Below are positions 1-7,411 of a stretch of DNA of 64,000 nt, one piece after another. The number at the start of each line of letters is the position of its first letter. Positions within the stretch are counted from its first letter, which is position 1. The DNA is taken from contig NZ_CP017659.1 of assembly GCF_015326965.1 (NCBI RefSeq), forward strand, positions 5,832,001 through 5,896,000. The letters run 5' to 3'. The notes below the pieces were generated by a model. The model was not told the origin of the DNA and did no database searches. It saw only the letters and a list, made by a program, of their open reading frames with translations. This DNA comes from Paenibacillus sp. JZ16 (GTDB taxonomy: Bacteria > Bacillota > Bacilli > Paenibacillales > Paenibacillaceae). The position numbers and the translations under genes were made by a program.

Positions 1-1
1 G

Positions 2-802
2 ATTGCGACCCAGGCGCAGCGTGACCGGATGCGGCTGTTCATCCCGACAGAATATACGAATCTGGATCTGGATGAGAACGGGTTTATCTATACAACAAAC
101 TCCGACGCAAATACGGCGGTACCGATCAAGAGATTGAATCCCACCGGGATCGACGTGCTGCGCAGAGAAGGGTATTGGGTCCCGTCGGGCGATCTAAAAT
201 TCCTTCCTGTCGGTGAACACAGCGGGCCCTCCCTGTTTACGGATATCGCGGTCGGAAACAGCGGGATGTACAGCGCTTTGGATGTGAAGCGCGGGAAAAT
301 ATTCACATACGACTGGGACGGGAATTTGCTGTATATCTTCGGCAAAATGGGAGAGCAGGTCGGTACATTTCAAACGCCTTCGGCCATCGATTATTTAGGG
401 GATTCGATTCTTGTGCTTGACCGTGCGTTAAACCATATAACGGTATTTCATGAGACACCGATCGGTAGGTTGATTAATCAAGCTGTGAAGGGACATTTCA
501 AGGGAGACGATGAGTTGTCAGCAGAGCTGTGGAACCGGGTTGTGGAATACGATGCGAATTATGAAATTGCATATATCGGGATCAGCAAGGCGCTGCTCAG
601 AAAAGGATTGAATAAAGAAGCAACGGAGTATGCCAAGCTTGGCATGGACAAAGGCAATTATTCCAAGGTATTCAAGCGGCACCGGAAGGATGTTCTAAGA
701 GAGCATCTCGGCAGCATCTTGTCCCTGTCCATCGCCGTTATCGCCGGAATCATCATCCAAAGAACCATCAAAAGAAAGAGGAGGAAGACCTATCATGCGT
801 AA
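2..802 (+). CDS. NHL-repeat envelope protein with C-terminal membrane anchor (5' partial)
   Basis: The reading frame is open to the left edge, and the first ATG (29) has no ribosome binding site, so the gene probably begins upstream. The visible part contains beta-propeller-like stretches of NHL type (for example FTYDWDGNLLYIFGKMG near nt 300-360). A TPR-like helical segment follows (EIAYIGISKALLRKGLNKEA, about nt 560-625), then a hydrophobic helix and a basic tail near the C-terminus, which suggests a membrane anchor with a short cytoplasmic end. The stop overlaps the next gene, so translation is probably coupled. The neighbours are a Yip1-like protein, a DUF5696-like protein and two sugar permeases. 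The exact role is unknown; a sensor or scaffold for the importer is inference. Confidence 0.72.
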   Translation: MATQAQRDRMRLFIPTEYTNLDLDENGFIYTTNSDANTAVPIKRLNPTGIDVLRREGYWVPSGDLKFLPVGEHSGPSLFTDIAVGNSGMYSALDVKRGKIFTYDWDGNLLYIFGKMGEQVGTFQTPSAIDYLGDSILVLDRALNHITVFHETPIGRLINQAVKGHFKGDDELSAELWNRVVEYDANYEIAYIGISKALLRKGLNKEATEYAKLGMDKGNYSKVFKRHRKDVLREHLGSILSLSIAVIAGIIIQRTIKRKRRKTYHA

Positions 803-1415
803 AGAACTGCTGCTGTTCCCATTCCATGTTATGGTCAGACCCTTCTCCGGCTTTTGGGATCTCAAATATGATGATATGGGGAACTTGAGGATCGCGGGCG
901 CTATTGTGTTTTTAGTTTTTATGAGCGTCGTCATTCAACATCAGTATGGGGGCTACATCTTCAATAATCTGAATGCTGATGAATTTAACAGTCTAGTACA
1001 AATGCGTAATGTGCTGCTTCCTTATTTTCTGTGGTGTATCGCGAACTGGTCCTTAACCACATTGATGGACGGCGAAGGGAACTTTTCGGAAATTTGCATG
1101 GTCACTGCCTATGCCTTGCTGCCCATTGCAGTGATACTCATACCTAATACAATCTTAAGCAATGTAATTACCCAGGAAGAAAGTGTGTTTTACTATTTCT
1201 TCAACGGGGTTGCGGCTGTATGGTTTCTCTTCTTGCTCTTCGTCGGTACCATGACGGTTCATCAATACACCGTTACCAAAACGCTGGTTACCATCTTTCT
1301 TACATTGGTAGGAATGGCTTTTCTCTTATTCCTTGGGTTACTTTTTTTTAGCCTGATCCAGCAAATGTACTCATTCGTGTTTACCATCTATCAAGAGATA
1401 CAATTTCGGAACTGA
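795..1415 (+). CDS. Yip1-family-like integral membrane protein
   Basis: This is a protein of 206 aa with about five hydrophobic segments (roughly residues 30-50, 75-92, 103-125, 137-160 and 168-195). It resembles bacterial YIP1 domain proteins in length and layout. The ATG at 795 follows a GAGGAGG-type ribosome binding site and overlaps the end of the preceding NHL gene by 8 bp. It sits between the NHL-type gene and a large DUF5696-like protein, in an operon with ABC permeases. Function is not established for the family in bacteria. A structural or assembly role in the membrane next to the importer is inference. Confidence 0.68.
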   Translation: MRKELLLFPFHVMVRPFSGFWDLKYDDMGNLRIAGAIVFLVFMSVVIQHQYGGYIFNNLNADEFNSLVQMRNVLLPYFLWCIANWSLTTLMDGEGNFSEICMVTAYALLPIAVILIPNTILSNVITQEESVFYYFFNGVAAVWFLFLLFVGTMTVHQYTVTKTLVTIFLTLVGMAFLLFLGLLFFSLIQQMYSFVFTIYQEIQFRN

Positions 1416-1428
1416 GGGAGTGCAGCAG

Positions 1429-3963
1429 ATGAAGAAAATATTAATGTTTAGCTTAACTGTGTTACTCCTCGGTAGTGCTGCCATATTCGTTTGGGGTCTT
1501 CAACCGGAGATTGCGGATGTCCCGGCATATACAGAAGTAAATATAGAAGGAGCAACTGCGCAGGTTTTTTCTAAACCTCAGGTTGAACTTAAGGGGATGG
1601 AGGGCGTGACTTCCAACGGCTTGTTGTCGCTGTACTATGATGCATCCGATACGGGAATTGCCGTACGGAACAATCTGACGGGAACAGTGTGGTATTCAAA
1701 TCCGCCAGGCCGCGCAGAAGATTCGGGAGCTACATACGCCATGGATTCGCCCCTATCCCTGACTTACGATAATCTGTCGAGACAGCAAGTACGGATGACT
1801 TCGTTTGAAGACAGCGTGGCACATGGTCAAGCCAAGGCTGAACCGATCAATGGCGGACTGAAGGTAACCTACCTATTTGGAGAACCCGTATCGAATCTGG
1901 ATAGGCTGCCGCAGAAAATCAGTAAAGAACGTTATGAGAAGATTATGGAACAAGCAGGCGATTCCTTCAGGCGCCACTTGACCCATGCCTATGTTATCAG
2001 GGACAACTCCGAGGTCTATGAGCGCTATGACGATGCGCTTAAAGGAACGATATTGCGGAGAACGATTGAAGCGTTTGAGCTGGCCCATTATACGGAAGAG
2101 GATCTGGCTCGTGACCATGAGGAGCATCAAATTGCGCTTGCTGCGGACGATAGTGAAAAATTCAAAGTTTCAATTGAATATGTGCTTGATGGGGCGGATT
2201 TTCTAGTAAGAGTCCCGGTAAATGAAGTGGAATATTCAGCAGCCACGCCGATTCGGCATATTTCGGTTCTGGAGTACTTCGGTGCCGGCGGGCCCAAAGA
2301 CCAAGGCTACTTGTTCGTGCCTGATGGTTCGGGAAGCCTGATTCATATGAACAAAGAGCCAGTTCCTTTTCCATATGAGCAAAGAATCTATGGAGAAGAT
2401 CCCGCTGTGTATGATCAAAACCAGCAATCCGTAACAGAGACGATCCGTTTGCCCGTATTCGGAATCCAAAAGAATCATAAGGCGCTTCTAGCGATTATCG
2501 AACATGGTGCTTCGGTGGCTTCCGTGAAGGCAATGACGAACGGACAGCTGAATTCCTATAATCATGTATTCGCGGAATTTGAAGTGCTTGCCCGAGAGGT
2601 GATTCGCATAGAGGCGGGAGAGACGTCTCGCGAAATTCCAACCTACCAAGAGCGCCCTACGGCTGCGGATTATGTGATCCGTTATGTGTTCCTTGAAGAT
2701 GAGGCTGCAAATTATACGGGAATGGCCCTGGCGTATCAGGAATATCTAGTGGAACGGAATATGCTGATCAAGCGTGAACCGGAGGCTGATTTGCCCTTCT
2801 ATTTGCAACTGATCGGAGCGATACCCAAACGGAATCATTTTCTTGGCATACCGTATGAGTCGATGCAAGCCCTAACGACATTTGAGCAGGCTCAATCCGT
2901 GATCAAACAATTGCAGGAGCGATCATTGGACAATATCAAAGTGCAGTATACCGGATGGTTTAATGGCGGGGTGAATCATACCGTTCCTACACAAGTGTCT
3001 CCCGAGAAGGTGCTTGGAGGCAAACGTGGATTAAGAGAATTAAATGACTTCAGCCAGGAAAACGGAGTGGCCTTATACCCGCATGTTTCAATGACAGCGC
3101 TTTATCCGTTTCATTCGCTAACCTATACTCCGACCAAGGCTGCCGTCCGACATTTAAACCGGAATGTTGCCGGGTTATATCCTTATGATCCTGCCACAGG
3201 GGATTACGATCGGGAAGGGGACCCGCAATATATGCTTGCCCCCCAGCTCTTACCCGGCATGATGAACCGATTGCTGCAAAGCTACAGCCCATATGAATTG
3301 AAGGGTATAAGTCTGGGGGGACTGGGCGACAAGCTGTATTCGAACTTTCGCAGAGGGCAATTTATCGATCGTACGCAAACGGAGACGATCTTTGCGGAAC
3401 AGACAAGCGAGATTCATACTCGGCTGCCGGAAGCCGAGCTCATGGTGAGTGGAGGGAATGCCTACTTGTTCCCCTATGCGCGACACATTGTCCAAGCACC
3501 GATGTCAGACAGCGGGTTTCATATCACGGATGAATCGGTCCCCTTTTATCAGATTGTACTCCATGGATACGTAGATTACGCAGGAATGCCTTACAACTTG
3601 GCTCAAGAGGTGGAACTTCGCGAATATGTACTGCAATGTCTGGAGTACGGCTCGAATGTATATTTTACTTGGATCTATCAAAAAAACTCGCTCGTGAAAG
3701 ATACTTCATATAACCACCTCAATTCTGTTCATTATAAGACATGGATTGAGGAGGCTGCCGCAGCTTACCTGGAAGTCAATGAGGTGTTAAGAGATGTATC
3801 GGACAGCAGAATTGTATCGCATGAGATCCTTGCGCATGATGTACGCAGAACCGAATATGACGGCGGCAAAGTAGTCATGGTGAACTACAACCCGTATGAC
3901 GTGACCATAGAGGGGATTACGATTAAAGCCCGGGATTATTATGTTGGAGGTGAGGGGGCTTGA
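1429..3963 (+). CDS. Large exported DUF5696-like protein
   Basis: The protein has about 844 aa and an N-terminal hydrophobic signal or anchor (MKKILMFSLTVLLLGSAAIF) without a lipobox cysteine. The remainder is soluble and looks extracytoplasmic, with a C-terminal half that resembles a glycosidase-like barrel and a small beta domain. It matches the general look of DUF5696 proteins, which accompany sugar ABC permeases in Paenibacillus. GAGGGAG precedes the ATG at 1429 by 9 bp, whereas the GTG at 1420 is too close to it. The stop overlaps the TTG start of the first permease. No solute-binding protein is visible in the cassette; it may lie upstream, or this protein may substitute. Function is not known. 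Confidence 0.7.
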   Translation: MKKILMFSLTVLLLGSAAIFVWGLQPEIADVPAYTEVNIEGATAQVFSKPQVELKGMEGVTSNGLLSLYYDASDTGIAVRNNLTGTVWYSNPPGRAEDSGATYAMDSPLSLTYDNLSRQQVRMTSFEDSVAHGQAKAEPINGGLKVTYLFGEPVSNLDRLPQKISKERYEKIMEQAGDSFRRHLTHAYVIRDNSEVYERYDDALKGTILRRTIEAFELAHYTEEDLARDHEEHQIALAADDSEKFKVSIEYVLDGADFLVRVPVNEVEYSAATPIRHISVLEYFGAGGPKDQGYLFVPDGSGSLIHMNKEPVPFPYEQRIYGEDPAVYDQNQQSVTETIRLPVFGIQKNHKALLAIIEHGASVASVKAMTNGQLNSYNHVFAEFEVLAREVIRIEAGETSREIPTYQERPTAADYVIRYVFLEDEAANYTGMALAYQEYLVERNMLIKREPEADLPFYLQLIGAIPKRNHFLGIPYESMQALTTFEQAQSVIKQLQERSLDNIKVQYTGWFNGGVNHTVPTQVSPEKVLGGKRGLRELNDFSQENGVALYPHVSMTALYPFHSLTYTPTKAAVRHLNRNVAGLYPYDPATGDYDREGDPQYMLAPQLLPGMMNRLLQSYSPYELKGISLGGLGDKLYSNFRRGQFIDRTQTETIFAEQTSEIHTRLPEAELMVSGGNAYLFPYARHIVQAPMSDSGFHITDESVPFYQIVLHGYVDYAGMPYNLAQEVELREYVLQCLEYGSNVYFTWIYQKNSLVKDTSYNHLNSVHYKTWIEEAAAAYLEVNEVLRDVSDSRIVSHEILAHDVRRTEYDGGKVVMVNYNPYDVTIEGITIKARDYYVGGEGA

Positions 3964-4856
3964 AACGTACAGGACCGCTTAGCTTTGAGAAGAAGAAGAG
4001 GATTATGGCGATGTTATTTATCACGCCATGGTTTCTGGGGTTCTTATTCTTCTTTGCGACCCCGCTGTTCACCTCATTGCGGTTTAGCTTTAGCGAGTTG
4101 AACATGACGAGCAGCGGCTATGAATTAAACGGCATAGGGTTTAAAAACTATACCTTTGCCCTCGGTGTGCATCAAGACTTTAATCGATTGCTCACAGAGG
4201 CTTCAATTGACATGATCATCAATGTGCCGTTAATCATCGTTTTCAGTTTATTTCTTGCCACCATCTTGAATCAGAAGTTCCGCGGCAGAGCAGCCGCCCG
4301 TGCCGTCTTTTTCCTGCCCGTTATCCTTGCTTCCGGGGTCATGACAAGCATTGAGGATGCTAGCTTCATGTCTGAGCTAATGGCGGGGAGCAAAAATGCA
4401 GGCAGTATGCAGCTCCTTCAGAGTTTGAATTTGGAGAACATGATGCTCGAAAGCGGATTTCCCCCCACTTTCGTGGAATATCTGACTGGCGCGGTAGATC
4501 GCATCTATTCCATCATCAGCAAATCAGGCGTGCAGATCCTTATATTCCTGGCAGGCCTTCAATCCATTCCGTCATCATTGTATGAAGCTTCGAAGATGGA
4601 AGGCGCTACGGGTTATGAGACATTCTGGAAGATTACGTTTCCCATGGTCAGCTCGTTGATACCCATCATTGTTGTCTATTCCATTATCGACTCCTTTATT
4701 GATAACAAAGTGACAACCTTAATTCATAATATCGCATTCAGCAATATTGATTTTGGGATCAGCTCGGCGATGTCCTGGATATACTTCTTGATGGTCGCTG
4801 TCATTCTTGCCGTCAGCATGGCGCTCGTCTCTAAAAGAGTATTTTATAATAACTAA
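3960..4856 (+). CDS. Sugar ABC transporter permease (MalF/UgpA-like)
   Basis: A protein of 298 aa with a basic N-terminus and six hydrophobic segments. The cytoplasmic EAA loop is seen at about residues 208-228 (EASKMEGATGYETFWKITFP), the contact site for the ATPase in carbohydrate importers of the CUT1 type. The TTG start at 3960 overlaps the preceding stop and is preceded by GAGGTGAGGGGG. An extra segment of about 60 residues lies between the third and fourth membrane segments (around residues 130-190), longer than usual. It pairs with the next gene. The ATPase is not encoded here; as in other CUT1 systems a shared MsmX-like ATPase is likely (inference). Confidence 0.86.
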   Translation: MKRTGPLSFEKKKRIMAMLFITPWFLGFLFFFATPLFTSLRFSFSELNMTSSGYELNGIGFKNYTFALGVHQDFNRLLTEASIDMIINVPLIIVFSLFLATILNQKFRGRAAARAVFFLPVILASGVMTSIEDASFMSELMAGSKNAGSMQLLQSLNLENMMLESGFPPTFVEYLTGAVDRIYSIISKSGVQILIFLAGLQSIPSSLYEASKMEGATGYETFWKITFPMVSSLIPIIVVYSIIDSFIDNKVTTLIHNIAFSNIDFGISSAMSWIYFLMVAVILAVSMALVSKRVFYNN

Positions 4857-4871
4857 AGGGGGCAAAAAGAT

Positions 4872-5834
4872 ATGACACCGGCGACATGGACGAAGCTGAA
4901 AACCGCAGTTTGGGTAGTGATCAGGGCGATACTTCTCATTGGATTGGTCTTTGTAGTGCTTTACCCGATTCTGGTTAAAATTGTGACCATGATCAAGGAT
5001 AAAGCCGATATTTATAATCCTGTGGTCGTGTGGATTCCTGAAAACTTCACCTTTAGCAATATCAAAATCGTATATGAGATTATGAATTACTGGCCGACGT
5101 TGTTAAATACATTCACCTTATCGACGGTGATGATGATTCTCCAGTTAGTATCCTGCGCACTAGCCGGATATGGATTTGCCAAATGGCAGTCCAAGTGGGC
5201 GAAGCTGTTATTTGCAGGAGTTATAGCTACCATTCTGGTTCCGCCGCAAACGATTATGGTGCCGCTATATTTAACTTTTCAAAATTTTGATTTCTTCGGA
5301 TCATACCAGTGGATAACGGGGAGAGATGGACTGAATCTACTGAATACTTACTGGCCGTTCATCCTGACGGCACTGACTGGGAATGCGTTAAAGTCCGGCC
5401 TATATATCTATATATTCAGGCAATTTTTCCTGAATATGCCCAAGGACCTGGAAGAAGCGGCATTCGTGGATGGGGCGGGCATGTTGAAGACATTCACCCA
5501 CATTATCATACCGAGTGCGATACCTTCGATTATAACCGTTTCCCTGTTTTCCTTCGTATGGCAGTGGAATGACACCTTCTTTACGGGGAATTTCTTGAGC
5601 GGCGTGAAGGTATTATCCAATGAGCTTGTTGCTCTGCCGGCCAACGTGAATAACTATCTATTGTTCAGCGTACCCGGAGCAAGCTTGGAGACCGCCACCA
5701 GCATTGATCCATTCTATGCTTCGATGCTGGTGGATACCGGGCTGATGCTCTCTATTATGCCGTTGATCATTCTGTATTTATTTGTGCAGCGCTATTTTGT
5801 AGAAAGTGTGGAGCGTACAGGAATTGTTGGGTAA
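4872..5834 (+). CDS. Sugar ABC transporter permease (MalG-like)
   Basis: A protein of 320 aa with a long N-terminal membrane helix, a periplasm-like loop and a C-terminal permease core. The EAA loop is clear at about residues 193-212 (EEAAFVDGAGMLKTFTHIII). It is the second, MalG-type half of the importer whose first half ends 15 bp upstream. AGGGGGC precedes the ATG. It carries a loop insertion near residues 130-165 and a long loop before the last helix, features also seen in the partner and probably linked to the unusual DUF5696 cassette. The substrate is unknown; the following hydrolases suggest oligosaccharides released from plant polysaccharide. Confidence 0.86.
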   Translation: MTPATWTKLKTAVWVVIRAILLIGLVFVVLYPILVKIVTMIKDKADIYNPVVVWIPENFTFSNIKIVYEIMNYWPTLLNTFTLSTVMMILQLVSCALAGYGFAKWQSKWAKLLFAGVIATILVPPQTIMVPLYLTFQNFDFFGSYQWITGRDGLNLLNTYWPFILTALTGNALKSGLYIYIFRQFFLNMPKDLEEAAFVDGAGMLKTFTHIIIPSAIPSIITVSLFSFVWQWNDTFFTGNFLSGVKVLSNELVALPANVNNYLLFSVPGASLETATSIDPFYASMLVDTGLMLSIMPLIILYLFVQRYFVESVERTGIVG

Positions 5835-5868
5835 CTTTATTAGAACGTTTAGGGGGCAATCCACGACA

Positions 5869-7164
5869 ATGAAAACACTAAGGATTAGCGAGAATCAACG
5901 ATTTTTGTCTTATGAAGACGGGGCGTCCTTCTTCTGGCTGGGAGATACCGCTTGGGAACTGATTCACAAGCTGAATCGCGAAGAAGTGGATGAGTATTTA
6001 TTGCATCGCGCGGACTTGAAATTTAATGTTATCCAAACTGTCATATTGGCCGAGTCGAATGGCTTGTGTACAGGCAATGCTTACGGAAAGTTGCCGCTTA
6101 AACAGAACGCGGGTGGTTTTTATGACCCGGGGTTACCAGATACAGACGGAACGAACCATTATTGGCATCACGTGGATTATGTGATTGATCGCGCTGCGTC
6201 ACTGGGTTTATATGTTGCTTTACTGCCGACTTGGGGGGATAAGTTTCATCTTAAGCATGGAACGGGACCGGAGATCTTCAATGAACAGAACGCAGCAATT
6301 TATGGGCGTTGGGTCGGGGAACGGTATAAGGATCGGCCGAACGTTATATGGGTGCTGGGTGGGGATCGCCCCTTGGTAACGTTTGATCATTTTGCGATCA
6401 TACGTGCCATGGCGCAAGGCCTGAGGGAGGGAGATCAAGGTCGACACTTAATGACATATCACCCGGCAGGATGTCAGTCGTCCTCACACCAGCTGCATCA
6501 TGAAACCTGGCTTGATTTTAACATGATTCAGTCGGGACACGGCGAGCGTCTTACCAGTAGCCATAGAATGGTGACGGAGGATTATCATAAGACACCTACA
6601 AAACCGACGCTAGATGCAGAGCCTTGTTATGAGGATATACCCATCGGCTTTCGACCGGAAAACGGTTATTTTGATGCTTCCGATGTTCGAACAGCTGCCT
6701 ACTATGCGGTATTTTCAGGCGCTTTCGGACACACGTACGGACATCACAGTATTTGGTCCATGACATTAAAGCCTGGTGATCATTACCTTATGCATTGGCG
6801 TGATGCGTTATCGCGACCGGGTGCAGCACAAATGCAGCATCTGCGGTCATTGATGGAAGCTTACCCCGACCTCGATCGAGTGCCAGATCAAAGCCTTCTC
6901 GAAAGCAACCATTCCGGCGCCAACTACATGGCGGCAACCAGAGGAAGGGATTTCGTGATGATATACAGTCCCAATGGGGTGGCGGCAAGCGTTGTAATGG
7001 GAAAAATTGCGGGTGATCAGGTGAGAGCTGCATGGTATGATCCGCGAAATGGCCAGTTTATAGAAGCTGGAAGGTTCCCCAACTCCCGAATACAGGTCTT
7101 CCAGCCACCTACCAGCGGAAGAGGCAACGATTGGGTTTTGCTATTGGAAACGGTGTTGGAATAA
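5869..7164 (+). CDS. GH140-like glycoside hydrolase (DUF4038, apiosidase-like)
   Basis: A protein of 431 aa. The N-terminal part matches the DUF4038 apiosidase-like barrel: FWLGDTAWELIHKL near residue 20, LYVALLPTWGDKF near 125 and NVIWVLGGDRP near 165. The C-terminal 90 residues resemble the collagen-binding-like beta domain that usually follows DUF4038 (DFVMIYSPNG onward). No signal peptide is seen, so it may act inside the cell on imported oligosaccharide. The ATG at 5869 follows TTAGGGGGC, 10 bp upstream; an earlier in-frame codon lies inside the permease gene and lacks a ribosome site. Family activity (apiose release from rhamnogalacturonan II) is known for GH140, but other activities exist among DUF4038 proteins. 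Confidence 0.83.
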   Translation: MKTLRISENQRFLSYEDGASFFWLGDTAWELIHKLNREEVDEYLLHRADLKFNVIQTVILAESNGLCTGNAYGKLPLKQNAGGFYDPGLPDTDGTNHYWHHVDYVIDRAASLGLYVALLPTWGDKFHLKHGTGPEIFNEQNAAIYGRWVGERYKDRPNVIWVLGGDRPLVTFDHFAIIRAMAQGLREGDQGRHLMTYHPAGCQSSSHQLHHETWLDFNMIQSGHGERLTSSHRMVTEDYHKTPTKPTLDAEPCYEDIPIGFRPENGYFDASDVRTAAYYAVFSGAFGHTYGHHSIWSMTLKPGDHYLMHWRDALSRPGAAQMQHLRSLMEAYPDLDRVPDQSLLESNHSGANYMAATRGRDFVMIYSPNGVAASVVMGKIAGDQVRAAWYDPRNGQFIEAGRFPNSRIQVFQPPTSGRGNDWVLLLETVLE

Positions 7165-7174
7165 ATCTCTTTAG

Positions 7175-7219
7175 GATCGTTTTCCCCACAGGCATCGGAG
7201 GGGAAAATGATCTTTTTTT
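7175..7219 (+). terminator. Rho-independent terminator after the permease/GH140 operon
   Basis: A 13-bp inverted repeat (GATCGTTTTCCCC with GGGGAAAATGATC, one G-T pair) has a 13-base loop and runs into seven T residues. It lies 10 bp after the GH140 stop, which separates this operon from the secreted hydrolase that follows. Confidence 0.9.
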
Positions 7220-7238
7220 CAACTTCACCTGAAGATAT

Positions 7239-7332
7239 TTCAATATGTGCCGAAGTCCCTAAGATTCTTCAATAAAAACAACGAATAGATCATGTTGACC
7301 TGAATTTTAAAGATGTAACATGAAAAAGTCAT
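7239..7332 (+). promoter_or_regulatory. Conserved upstream element, copy 1
   Basis: The blocks TTCAATAAAAACAACGA (7268-7284), ATCATGTTGA (7289-7298) and GTAACATGAAA (7315-7325), followed by TCAT, recur upstream of the FAD oxidoreductase gene with the same internal spacing (offsets 0, 21 and 47). A further TTCAATAT lies 29 bp upstream of the first block. It probably holds the promoter and the binding site of a locus-specific activator. TTGACC (7295-7300) and TAACAT (7316-7321) are candidate -35 and -10 boxes, but their spacing of 15 bp is short. Confidence 0.6.
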
Positions 7333-7411
7333 TTTATGATTCTCAACATGTCCAAACCATTTTTGATGGAGGTGAAATCCGTATTTCTATTAAGCATTCA
7401 TTAGGAGGGAT

